Source: Paraburkholderia translucens (GTDB lineage Bacteria > Pseudomonadota > Gammaproteobacteria > Burkholderiales > Burkholderiaceae). Taken from it: a stretch of DNA of 64,000 nucleotides. The notes beneath the pieces are model-generated. The model was given only the letters and a program-made list of their open reading frames with translations, was not told the DNA's origin and made no database searches. Below are positions 9,807-18,417 of this stretch, piece after piece; the first letter of the stretch is position 1; each line of letters opens with the position of its first letter. A program made the position numbers and the translations under genes. Location of the stretch: contig NZ_JAJITC010000013.1 in assembly GCF_020881035.1 (NCBI RefSeq), positions 124,001 to 188,000 on the forward strand, written 5' to 3'.

Positions 9807-10805
9807 TCAGGCCTTTTTCCAGTTGCGCGTCGCGCGCCAAAGTACCGTTGCGTCCGCATAACCGACTGCGCGCGCGATTGCCGCATTCGTCAGTTCATCG
9901 CGCTGCTGCAGACTTTCGACACTGCGCTGCCGCTCCTCGCGAAGAATCTGCCGCACGGACGTGCCCTCTTCGGCCAGATGCCGCTGCAACGAGCGATGCG
10001 ACAGCCCGAGGTCCTTCGCGATACCGGCGACGATCAGCTTTTCATGCGAGAGCCGCCGCGTGATCAGATCGCGCACCTGCTCGACGACGCCGCGCGGCAT
10101 CGCGTCGTTCGCCATCAGATCGGTCGCGTGACGCTCCATCATTCGCGCCATTTGCGAGTCGGCGCTTTTGAGCGATGCATCGAGATCCTGCGGACGCAGA
10201 ATCACGCCATTGAAAGGCTGCTGAAAGCGCACCGGTACGCGGAAGATCCGCGCATACGGTTTGAGGTCGGCGGGCGCGCCGTGTTCGAAATGCACTTCGA
10301 CCGGATTCCACGCCGAACCGCGCACGAGCCGGATCATGTGGCACATCGTCGAGATGCTGTACTCCGCGTCCTGACGGCGCGGCCAGATTTGCGGACTGGC
10401 GATCTGGTAGGTCCAGCTCGGCCATTCGTCGTCCCGCAGCACTTCGCAGGTCGTCGTGTTCTGCCATGACGCGAGCGCATGCGTGAACTTGCGCATCGCC
10501 GAATTGAGCGTCGGCGACGACAGAAACACGAGGCCCGCCGGCCCCAGTTCCGTCAACTGCAATTCGCTGCCGAGGCGCAAGCCGAGCGCCGCCTCGTCGA
10601 GCATTTCGGATGCGCGCTCGAACGCCGCCACGTAGCGCGTGAGCGGCAGAATCTCATACGGATTCGACAGCAGCCGCCGGCTCATGCCGAACGCTTCGAG
10701 CAGCCCGTCGCAATCGGCGCCAGCCTGGTCGAGCGCGCGCACGACCGGCCCCATCACCGCCGCGCGGATCATCGGGAAATTGCCGTTGAGCGTGACTTTT
10801 TTCAT
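9807..10805 (-). CDS. AraC-family regulator with apparently frameshifted C-terminus
   Basis: A 332-residue regulator. Residues about 20-210 match the arabinose-binding-like (OruR/ArgR-type) N-terminal domain, with the family segment LGPAGLVFLSSPTLNSAMR. The C-terminal AraC domain starts near residue 245 (IVAGIAKDLGLSHRSLQRHL) and continues AAIARAVGYADATVLWRATRNW, then ends abruptly as KKA. Normally another 10-20 residues follow the tryptophan. Adding one base in the T5 run at 9814-9818 restores a frame reading KGLTYAGFHAE, which fits the family end. It is divergent from the amine oxidase gene and probably controls it, and perhaps the permease and porin. Confidence 0.85.
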   Translation of the reverse strand: MKKVTLNGNFPMIRAAVMGPVVRALDQAGADCDGLLEAFGMSRRLLSNPYEILPLTRYVAAFERASEMLDEAALGLRLGSELQLTELGPAGLVFLSSPTLNSAMRKFTHALASWQNTTTCEVLRDDEWPSWTYQIASPQIWPRRQDAEYSISTMCHMIRLVRGSAWNPVEVHFEHGAPADLKPYARIFRVPVRFQQPFNGVILRPQDLDASLKSADSQMARMMERHATDLMANDAMPRGVVEQVRDLITRRLSHEKLIVAGIAKDLGLSHRSLQRHLAEEGTSVRQILREERQRSVESLQQRDELTNAAIARAVGYADATVLWRATRNWKKA

Positions 10806-11005
10806 GGTGAGCGTTTTCTCTCAGTCTTCGCTTTCAGGTTGCCAGGGTCATCCCCGCTGGCGCACTTTATCGTCCAATTGGCGCAATAAGCAAGCGCGAA
10901 AAAAAAATTGGGTTCCTACGATTCGCCATCGACTCAGCGTTTGCCGCACTTCTTCGAATTCACGAGCGCGCTGTGCGGTCCAGCAAACTTCTTTACGGGA
11001 ATCCT

Positions 11006-12991
11006 ATGAACACGAATGCCACGAAAGCCGCCCACGTCCCCGTTCATCCGCTCGATCCGTTGAGCGGCGAGGAAATGCAGCTCGCCTGCGATCTCGTGAA
11101 AGCTGCCGAAATTTTCGATGACCATGTGCGCTTTCCGATGGTCGAATTGCGCGAGCCGCCTAAAGCGGAAGTCGTCGCATTCAAGACCGGCGAGTACTTT
11201 TCGCGCACGGCGTTCGTGCTCGCGATCGATCGCACGAACGGCGCGACGACCGAATTCGACGTGGACCTGAGAGAAAAAAGAATCGCGGCGCGCCGCGTGA
11301 TGCCGTTCGATCAAGCGCCGTACGGTCAGCCGCCGATCATGATCGACGACTTCATGAACGCCGAGCAGATCGTCAAGAATGACGAAGCGTGGCGTCGCGC
11401 GATCATGAAGCGCGGCCTCAGCGAGAAGGATCTCGAACGCGTGCAGGTCGATCCGTTTTCGGCGGGCTGCTTCGATCGTGAAAACGAAAACGGCCGGCGC
11501 CTCGTGCGCTGCGTGAGCTACTATCGAGAAACGCTGACCGACAACGGCTACGCTCATCCGATCGAAGGCGTGATGGCGGTCGTCGATCTGCTGGAAAAGA
11601 AAGTGATCGAACTCGTCGACGACGGCCGCATCATTCCGGTCCCGCGCGCGAAGCACAACTACGACACGCCGAGCCTCGGCGAAGCGCGCAAGACGCTCAA
11701 GCCGCTGTCGATCGATCAGCCGGACGGACCGAGCTTCAAGATCGACGGCTGGCATGTGAGCTGGCAGAACTGGACCTTCCGCGTCGGCTTCACGCCGCGC
11801 GAAGGGCTCGTGCTGCATCAGCTCTCGTGGGACGACGGCAAGAACGCGCGCCCGATCATCTACCGCGCGAGTGTCACCGAAATGTGTGTGCCCTACTCGG
11901 ACCCGACGACGAATCACTACTGGAAAAGCGCGTTCGATGCAGGCGAGTACGGCCTCGGCAAACTCGCGAACCAGCTCGAACTCGGCTGCGACTGTCTCGG
12001 CACGATCCGCTATTTCGACATTCCGTCCGCCGACGATTTCGGTAATGCGTTCACAATGAAGAACGCGGTCTGCATGCATGAAGAAGATTACGGAACGCTG
12101 TGGAAGCACTATGAATTCCGCACCGGCGTGTTTGAAATGCGCCGCTCGCGACGCCTCGTGATTTCGTTCTTTGCGACTGTCGGCAATTACGACTACGGCT
12201 TCTACTGGTACCTGTACCAGGACGGCACGATCCAGCTCGAATGCAAGCTGACCGGAATCGTGCAAACGTCGGCGGTGGCCGACGGCGACACGTATCCGTG
12301 GGGCGGCATGATCACGCCGAATCTCGGCGGCCCGACGCATCAGCACTTTTTTAATGCGCGGATGCACATGATGGTCGACGGCGAACGCAATACCGTCACC
12401 GAACACGAATTCGTGCCGCGTCCAATCGGCGAATCGAATCCGTACGGCAACGTATTCGACACGACCAAAACCACGCTGAAGACCGAAAGCGAAGCCGCGC
12501 GGGTTGCGAACGGCAGAACCGGCCGCTACTGGAAAGTTTCGAACCCGAACGTGAAGAATGGGGTCGGCGCGAATCCGGGCTACAAGCTGATCGTCAACGA
12601 CTCGCCGCTGATGCTCGCCGACGAGCAGTCGAAGGTGCGGCAACGCGGCGGCTTCGCGACGCGTCACGTGTGGGTCACGCCGTTCGATCCGGCCGAGCGT
12701 TATGCGAGCGGCGACTATCCGAACCAGCATTCAGGCGGCGACGGCCTGCCGCGCTATATCGAGGCGAATCGCAACATCGAGAACGAAGACATCGTGCTGT
12801 GGCACAGCTTCGGCCACACGCATGTGTGCAAGCCGGAAGACTTCCCGGTGATGCCGGTCGAATACGCCGGTTTCATGCTGAAGCCGAACAACTTCTTCTC
12901 GGCGAATCCGACGATGGACCTGCCGGCCGAGCGCGACATGAACAGCGTCGAAGACGGCAAGCCTGCGGATCATGGCTGCTGCAAGCCCTAA
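11006..12991 (+). CDS. Copper-containing primary-amine oxidase
   Basis: A 661-residue quinoprotein that oxidises primary amines to aldehydes, releasing ammonia and hydrogen peroxide. Key residues are visible: catalytic base Asp311 in AFDAGEYGLG, Tyr395 in TVGNYDYGF, which is converted to topaquinone, and copper ligands His445 and His447 in THQHFF and His606 in THVCKPEDFP. No signal peptide is present, so it is of the cytoplasmic Arthrobacter-like size class rather than the longer periplasmic E. coli type. The ATG at 11006 (MNTNATKAAH) fits the family start. The next gene overlaps its end by 20 bases, and an aldehyde dehydrogenase start follows, so an amine-to-acid operon was present. The substrate may be an aromatic amine such as phenylethylamine; this is inferred. 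Confidence 0.96.
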   Translation: MNTNATKAAHVPVHPLDPLSGEEMQLACDLVKAAEIFDDHVRFPMVELREPPKAEVVAFKTGEYFSRTAFVLAIDRTNGATTEFDVDLREKRIAARRVMPFDQAPYGQPPIMIDDFMNAEQIVKNDEAWRRAIMKRGLSEKDLERVQVDPFSAGCFDRENENGRRLVRCVSYYRETLTDNGYAHPIEGVMAVVDLLEKKVIELVDDGRIIPVPRAKHNYDTPSLGEARKTLKPLSIDQPDGPSFKIDGWHVSWQNWTFRVGFTPREGLVLHQLSWDDGKNARPIIYRASVTEMCVPYSDPTTNHYWKSAFDAGEYGLGKLANQLELGCDCLGTIRYFDIPSADDFGNAFTMKNAVCMHEEDYGTLWKHYEFRTGVFEMRRSRRLVISFFATVGNYDYGFYWYLYQDGTIQLECKLTGIVQTSAVADGDTYPWGGMITPNLGGPTHQHFFNARMHMMVDGERNTVTEHEFVPRPIGESNPYGNVFDTTKTTLKTESEAARVANGRTGRYWKVSNPNVKNGVGANPGYKLIVNDSPLMLADEQSKVRQRGGFATRHVWVTPFDPAERYASGDYPNQHSGGDGLPRYIEANRNIENEDIVLWHSFGHTHVCKPEDFPVMPVEYAGFMLKPNNFFSANPTMDLPAERDMNSVEDGKPADHGCCKP

Positions 12992-14075
12992 ACAGCGTGC
13001 CGCGATGCGCGGCGGCCGCGATGCAGCCGGCAGTCATGCACTGCGCACTGCCGACGCTGCCGCCGCTGCCGCCGCTGCGGCCGCCGCGGCGTGCGTGCTG
13101 ATCGCGAGCGGCGCGACGACGTTGCTGTCGATGCTGCCGGTGCAGAGCGGCTTCGGTTTCCGCCAGCACGCCGTCGCACTCGGCATGAGCGCCGTCGCGC
13201 TGGCGACGATGATGGCCGCGCCGTTTCTGATCGCACGCGTGTCGCAAAGCTTCACGACGCTGAAGACCGCTGCGACGTTGATCGCCGCGATGTGCGCGAT
13301 GAACGGCGCTCCCGCCTATTTGCGCGACATCGCGCACGGCGGTTTGACGGCCGCGGCGATGCTCGCGTCGGGTGCGTTGCTGCTGGCGTATTGGCGCCGT
13401 GTCGCGCGTTGCATTGGGCGTCGCGTTGCTGCTGATGATGTGCCGCATCACGCCGAGCCGTCCGGCGCGCATTCCAGTGCAACCCGTTCGGCTTTACCGC
13501 TCGCGCTGCTCGCATCGCTCGCGGGCTTGTCGAGCGGCACCCTCGCGCGCTTCCAGCTTTTCACGCTGTGCGGCGCGGGCGCTGAGCAACCGCTGTGGCA
13601 AATGGCATTGTTGTTCGCGGCCGTGTGCGTGCTGGCCTATTTTGCAGACCGTTCGCGCGGCAGCGGCAATGGCCTGCTGACGGCGCTGTACGTCGCGCGC
13701 GCCGTGCTGATCGCGACGCTCGCCCTCTCCGACGACACCATGCTGATTCCGCTCGCACCCCTTGGCGCGCGGATCTTTTTGCTGCTCGACTGCCTGACGG
13801 TTCCGGCGCTCGCGACACTGCGCGGCAATCCGCAGCGGGCATCGACGAGCACCTGCCCAGGCGCCGCGCATCACGCCGGCATGGTGGCGGGCGCCGCGCT
13901 ATCGACATCCCCTTATTTTTTCGGCGACGGATTCGCCGTGCTGTTTGTGCTCGGCGCAGCGGCGAATCTGCTGTGCGCCGCCACCTTCCTCCGCAACCGA
14001 ACGACGTACTCAACGGAGACACCGGACCATGAGCGAAAACAAGCTTGCCGTGTACCTGCCGGACACGATGTTTAA
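12972..14075 (+). CDS. Polytopic membrane protein of the amine oxidase operon
   Basis: A 367-residue hydrophobic protein with about nine or ten probable membrane segments (for example ACVLIASGATTLLSMLPV, PLALLASLAGLSSG and GFAVLFVLGAAANLLCAA). An alanine tract lies near residues 29-40. The start overlaps the end of the amine oxidase gene by 20 bases, and its end overlaps the start of the aldehyde dehydrogenase by 47 bases, which indicates translational coupling in one operon. The layout recalls a shortened MFS-type transporter, but I do not recognise a family signature. Transport of the amine or the acid product is a guess from position. Confidence 0.65.
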   Translation: MAAASPKQRAAMRGGRDAAGSHALRTADAAAAAAAAAAAACVLIASGATTLLSMLPVQSGFGFRQHAVALGMSAVALATMMAAPFLIARVSQSFTTLKTAATLIAAMCAMNGAPAYLRDIAHGGLTAAAMLASGALLLAYWRRVARCIGRRVAADDVPHHAEPSGAHSSATRSALPLALLASLAGLSSGTLARFQLFTLCGAGAEQPLWQMALLFAAVCVLAYFADRSRGSGNGLLTALYVARAVLIATLALSDDTMLIPLAPLGARIFLLLDCLTVPALATLRGNPQRASTSTCPGAAHHAGMVAGAALSTSPYFFGDGFAVLFVLGAAANLLCAATFLRNRTTYSTETPDHERKQACRVPAGHDV

Positions 14076-14217
14076 CAACGGCGAAAAAACCTGCAGCACT
14101 TCAGGCAACACTTTTCCGGTCTTTAATCCGGCGACCTCGGCGAAAATCGCGCAGATTCCCGATGCGTCCGAATTCGATATCGATCGCGTAACAGAGGGGC
14201 CGTACTTGCCGTCTTGA
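14029..14217 (+). pseudogene. Aldehyde dehydrogenase, truncated after about 54 codons
   Basis: The protein starts MSENKLAVYLPDTMFNNGEK and continues FPVFNPATSAKIAQIPDASE, the usual N-terminus of NAD-dependent aldehyde dehydrogenases (phenylacetaldehyde or betaine aldehyde type, near 490 residues). After DIDRV, at about 14190, the similarity stops and the frame ends eight codons later. From there the DNA reads as part of a different gene on the other strand. The catalytic cysteine and glutamate regions are absent, so no enzyme is made. GGAG precedes the ATG. The gene was the third member of the amine oxidase operon and would have oxidised the aldehyde to an acid. Confidence 0.8.
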
Positions 14218-14345
14218 ATTTTCCCGGATGCAACTGCCCGGGCGACGTCCCACCACATCAAGCCGCCGAGGAATGCGCATACCGCCGTCAGTATTCCAAA
14301 GAAGGTAGCGTTCCCCGCGCGTATCGCCTGTCCGCCGTCAAATAG
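14190..14345 (-). pseudogene. Fragment of an unrelated membrane-protein gene at the junction
   Basis: On the minus strand an open stretch between a TAG and the aldehyde dehydrogenase junction reads LFDGGQAIRAGNATFFG, then a hydrophobic segment ILTAVCAFLGGLMWW, then DVARAVASGKIQDGKYG. This looks like coding DNA: one membrane helix followed by a charged tail. It has no start codon with a ribosome site and is cut at both sides. Family not recognised. It marks where foreign or rearranged DNA joins the amine locus. Confidence 0.45.
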
Positions 14346-14960
14346 CTATTTTTGTCGACGACTACTCCATCGTCTCGACTGTCTCAAGGTGGCCGAACGC
14401 AGATCTTCGGCAGCCGACCGAGTCCGCTCGCCCGGCCCTCAGCCTCGAACTTCGGTAGTCAGCCCTTACCGCAGCTTCGCCCCGCGAGAATTCACCCGCT
14501 AGCGGGACACGCTTGCCACCCCGAACCCCCAGTCGGCACGTGAACGCTGTTCCACCTCGCGAACCATCTGAAAGCGCTGCTCGGGCGGGACGCCAACGCG
14601 TTTGCCTGTTTTGGAAACGCCAACAGCTCAACCTTTTCCGCACCTCGCCGATATACCGCTCGAACGCAGCGTTGAGTTAGACGGACGCGACGACACTTGC
14701 CGGAGCGGCGAGTGGACAAGGACAGTTTCCTGCTAAACGCCGCTCGCCCAACAGGCGAGCGGCGCCCGACGCGCTCCGAAGACGGCTCCTTTCAATCGAA
14801 GAATCTTCCAGCCCATAGCGCGCACGCCAGCACGACACGTAAGGCAGCCACAGGAACCATCATTCGGTTCCCGTGCAAAACCCATGATGCTGCTTTGGCA
14901 GCGAGCATGGGCCAAACCGCAATCCCCCGAATCAGCTGCCTCAGGAGGGCATGCTTCACG
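14346..14960. other. Intergenic region after the broken aldehyde dehydrogenase
   Basis: About 615 bases without a convincing gene. Minus-strand frames (14362-14719) give Arg- and Ala-rich text that does not look like a protein. The last part leads into the beta-propeller gene and carries AGGAGG at 14943-14948. Confidence 0.45.
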
Positions 14961-16877
14961 ATGATGAAACGAATCTATGCCATGTTCCTCGCCGCACTGC
15001 TTATCGCTACGCTTGCTCCAGAGTGCCAGGGACAGTACACCACCGACTGGGTGGCGAACACATTTGGGAGCAACGCTACTCGCGTGGGTAGCGTCGCGCG
15101 CTCCATGTGGATAGCGCCCGAGGGCGTCATCTACACGGCTTCCATGTGGGACGAAAACGAAGGTGGTGTCGCGATATACCAGAACGGTCAAAGCCTGGGG
15201 TCCATAGGAGGTCACGGCGAGTTTCAGGGCAGCGCCATCACCGGTAATGCAGCTTCGATCTTCGCCGCTCTGCAATTTAATTCGACTTACGGCAGCGGCG
15301 CGGTCGGGCGATACAACCGAACTACTCAAAGTCGCGACTTTCTTATTTCGGTCAGCGCGACAACGACCGAGCCGCGGGCTGACGTAATCACGGGACTTGC
15401 GACGTCGGGCCCGCTCCTCTATGCAAGCGACTCTCCTGGAAATCGCATCCGCGTCTACACCACCGAAGGCGTCTGGCGGCAGGATATCGCGGTCTCAGGC
15501 CCTGGCGCGCTCGCGGCGGACAGCGCAGGAAACGTCTGGGTCGCGCAGAAGAGCGCGGGCGCGATCCTCGAATTCAATCCGGCCGGCGTGCTCGTGAACA
15601 CCATCCAGATGTCCGGCGCTTCTCGACCGTCCTCGCTGTATCTCGATTCGTCGACCGGGGTGCTCATGATCGGCGACGCGGGCCCCGACATGAACATCAA
15701 GATCTATAACACTTTGGGCATTCCATCCTTGATCAGTACATTTGGCATTCAGGGGGGATATCTCGATACGACAACGGGAATCAAAGGCCAGGTCGGCGAC
15801 AAGCGCTTTACCCGCGTCACCGGCATCGGAAAAGACGCCGCCGGCAATCTGTACGTGCTCAACAACCCGTGGGGCGGAAGCTGGGACCTCGGCCGCGACG
15901 GCGGCACCGACATTCACGCCTACGACAGTTCTGGCCACCTGCAATGGAAGCTTCAATCGCTGAACTTCGAGGGGGTCGCCGCTCCGGACCCGGCTACTGA
16001 CGGCGCGTACTTCTATGGAGCCACGAACATCTACACCGGCACCGCTGGGGGAACCTTCGTAGCGAACACTGTCGATCCGATCGACTATCCATCCGATCCA
16101 CGCATCAACATCAACGATCGCACACGCGGTGAGCACTTCGGCCAACTTGCCACCATCGGCGCCAACCGGATCCTCGTGGCCTCCAGCCAGAATCCCGATA
16201 CCTTCTATTTCTTCCACTTCAATGCTGCGCATGGCTACATCGCAATACCGGACGCCACGCTTCCGGGGACGGCGTTCAATACGACCGCACCGGTCAGGGA
16301 CGGATTTTGCATCGACAGCAAAGGGGACGTCTGGGCCGGTTTGGACAAGACGAATGCCATCTGGCACTATCCGCTGACCGGCTTCGATGCCAACGGTCAG
16401 CCGAGTTGGGGAGCAGGCATTGCAACGCCCATTCCGGGCACGATCACGCCATTGACACGGATCATCTACGTGCCGGAAAGCGACACGATGATCCTGGCCC
16501 AAGGAATTGTCGGGAGCGCGGACTGGACGTCGATCGGAACGCGAATTGAGGTGTATCACGGCTGGCTCGCAGGCAACACGACCGTTCCCAATCCCATAAT
16601 CAACCTCACCAGCGCCAATCCCAAGTCGATCACGGCGGCCGGCAACTATCTGTTCGTCGGATACGTACACACCGTACCCAACATCGATGCCTTCAATCTG
16701 ACTACCGGCAGTCTGGACACCACGTTGATCAACGGCAACCCCAATACCGTTTACGTCGGCAATGACGTGGATTCCATGTACGGTCTGAGATCATACCGTC
16801 GCTCGACCGGGGAGTACGTGATCACGAAGGACAACTACAACGGAACCAGCGTCATCATCTATCGCTGGACACCCTGA
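14961..16877 (+). CDS. Secreted beta-propeller (NHL/SMP-30-like) protein
   Basis: A 638-residue exported protein. The leader MMKRIYAMFLAALLIATLAP ends at ECQGQ. It is not a perfect lipobox, so Sec export with ordinary cleavage is most likely. The body has repeated four-stranded blade motifs such as GPGALAADSAGNVWVAQKSAGAI, VTGIGKDAAGNLYVLNNPWG and RDGFCIDSKGDVWAGLD, the D-x-x-G-N-x-Y/W-V pattern of NHL and SMP-30-like propellers. Such proteins bind ligands or act as lactonases; no metal-binding set is obvious. AGGAGG lies 12 bases before the ATG, a little far. The gene stands alone and is much longer than a single propeller, so two propellers or one plus extra domains are likely. Confidence 0.75.
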   Translation: MMKRIYAMFLAALLIATLAPECQGQYTTDWVANTFGSNATRVGSVARSMWIAPEGVIYTASMWDENEGGVAIYQNGQSLGSIGGHGEFQGSAITGNAASIFAALQFNSTYGSGAVGRYNRTTQSRDFLISVSATTTEPRADVITGLATSGPLLYASDSPGNRIRVYTTEGVWRQDIAVSGPGALAADSAGNVWVAQKSAGAILEFNPAGVLVNTIQMSGASRPSSLYLDSSTGVLMIGDAGPDMNIKIYNTLGIPSLISTFGIQGGYLDTTTGIKGQVGDKRFTRVTGIGKDAAGNLYVLNNPWGGSWDLGRDGGTDIHAYDSSGHLQWKLQSLNFEGVAAPDPATDGAYFYGATNIYTGTAGGTFVANTVDPIDYPSDPRININDRTRGEHFGQLATIGANRILVASSQNPDTFYFFHFNAAHGYIAIPDATLPGTAFNTTAPVRDGFCIDSKGDVWAGLDKTNAIWHYPLTGFDANGQPSWGAGIATPIPGTITPLTRIIYVPESDTMILAQGIVGSADWTSIGTRIEVYHGWLAGNTTVPNPIINLTSANPKSITAAGNYLFVGYVHTVPNIDAFNLTTGSLDTTLINGNPNTVYVGNDVDSMYGLRSYRRSTGEYVITKDNYNGTSVIIYRWTP

Positions 16878-16920
16878 TCGGCGATGCCCGTCGCAGTTAC
16901 GCCCCCGCGCGCACCCCACG

Positions 16921-17265
16921 TCATGTCGAGTTATCGAGCGCGGTCGGGTTTTCGTAGTCCGCCAGCGCGATCAGCGTGGCCTCGGTATCGGCCGCGCACC
17001 GGTTGCCCGCGCTGCGCGTCTCCGGGCCGACCAGAAACCCCTCGGGCGAGTCAAACTGCACGTCATGGGTGCGCGCGAGCGCAAGCGCGAACAGGTGCAC
17101 CTGGTTGCACGCCATCTCCGACCTCATGCTCGCCGGCTGGTCGCCGAAACGCGCGCGCCACGAAGTGAGGACATGCTGGTTGCGTTCGAGCTTCAGCGTA
17201 TTCACGTAGCTCGCCGACACGATATGGCTCGCGCATAGCTCGTCGATGTCGCGAACTTCGCACAC
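16921..17265 (-). pseudogene. C-terminal fragment of an unknown conserved protein
   Basis: The frame reads CEVRDIDELCASHIVSASYV, then NTLKLERNQHVLTSWRARFG and ACNQVHLFALALARTHDVQF, which has the composition of a real soluble protein. It follows directly after an in-frame TAG at the upstream end, starts only at a GTG without a ribosome site, and has no matching upstream part, so it is probably the tail of a gene broken by mutation. The neighbouring DNA to 17564 (including a plus-strand stretch MEPLVDAGCTTPALRL near 17398) also looks like decayed coding sequence. I do not recognise the family. Confidence 0.45.
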
Positions 17266-17564
17266 CGGCTACGTCCACATTCCGAAACGCATGTTGCGTG
17301 CGCGCGCCGCAGCCAATCAGCGTCGCGAACGCTACGCGTCCGGCTGCGCCATGAAAGCGATCTTTAACTGTCGAACCTCAATGCTAATCGCGCGATCATG
17401 GAACCGCTGGTCGATGCGGGATGCACCACGCCGGCGTTGCGGCTTGCGCCGCTCGAACGACTTTTGCGTGAACGGAAAAGTCGTTCTCTCTGCGCCTCTC
17501 TAATCATCCGTCTGATTTGAAACGACAATAGGCGCCGTGCAGTTCAACTTCCCGGAGAGAAATC

Positions 17565-18296
17565 ATGTCCACCAGAATCGTCGTCATTACCGGTGCTTCC
17601 AGCGGAATCGGCGAAGCCACCGCGAGGCTTCTCGCGTCGAAAGGCGCCACCGTCGCCCTCGCCGCTCGCAGGCTCGACAAGCTCCAGCGCATCGGCGCGG
17701 ACATTCAGGAAAAGGGCGGCACGGTGTCCGTTCACCAGGTCGACGTGACCGACCAGAAACAGGTCGATCGCCTGATCAGCGATGTCGTCTCGCAACACGG
17801 CCGCCTCGACGTAATGGTCAACAATGCAGGCCTGATGGCGATTGCTCCGATCTCGCTGCGCAAGACGGACGAATGGGACCGGATGATCGACATAAACATC
17901 AAGGGCCTGCTGTACGGTGTCGCGGCGGCGTTGCCGGTGTTCGAAAAGCAGCAATCAGGTCATTTCGTCAACATCGCGTCTGTCGCAGCCCTCAAGGTCT
18001 TCAGCCCCGGAGGCACAGTCTATTCGGGCACCAAGTTCGCCGTCCGCGCCATTTCGGAAGGTCTGCGTCACGAGGTCGGCGGCAACATTCGCACGACCGT
18101 GATTTCTCCAGGGGCGATCGACACAGATCTGAAATACGGTTCCGCCCATGACGAAAGCCGCAACTTCGTCGTCGACTTCTACAAGATGGCCATTCCGGCT
18201 GACGCGATCGCACAAGCCATCGCGTATGCGATCGAGCAGCCTCGCTCGGTCGACGTTAACGAAATCGTGATTCGCCCTACCGTTCAGGATTTCTGA
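17565..18296 (+). CDS. SDR-family NAD(P)-dependent oxidoreductase
   Basis: A 243-residue classical short-chain dehydrogenase. It has TGASSGIG at residues 10-17, NNAGL near residue 87, the active-site serine in NIASVAA and the YSGTK motif (Tyr-x-x-x-Lys). LAARRLDKL after the second strand suggests NADP preference. Length matches the family. GGAGAG precedes the ATG. An MFS exporter gene follows on the same strand 121 bases later, so the two may be co-transcribed. Substrate unknown; these YdfG-like enzymes act on alcohols, hydroxy acids or reactive carbonyls. Confidence 0.92.
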   Translation: MSTRIVVITGASSGIGEATARLLASKGATVALAARRLDKLQRIGADIQEKGGTVSVHQVDVTDQKQVDRLISDVVSQHGRLDVMVNNAGLMAIAPISLRKTDEWDRMIDINIKGLLYGVAAALPVFEKQQSGHFVNIASVAALKVFSPGGTVYSGTKFAVRAISEGLRHEVGGNIRTTVISPGAIDTDLKYGSAHDESRNFVVDFYKMAIPADAIAQAIAYAIEQPRSVDVNEIVIRPTVQDF

Positions 18297-18417
18297 GGAT
18301 CGCACAACGGTCTTCACTCGCCCAGGAACCGAAGGGGCCGTGGCGCGCGCGACCGTGCCCGTTCATCCGCTCGCACGAACGCGGCGCGAACCCATTGACT
18401 TCATCGAGGAGTGCTTC

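Noticed and set aside
10934..12730. A 598-codon open frame antisense to the amine oxidase gene
   Set aside because: It is the mirror of a high-GC gene; its Arg-, Val- and His-rich text has no domain, while the sense strand has all active-site residues.
15495..16670. A 391-codon frame antisense to the beta-propeller gene
   Set aside because: No domain and no start signal; the sense strand has clear repeats and a signal peptide.
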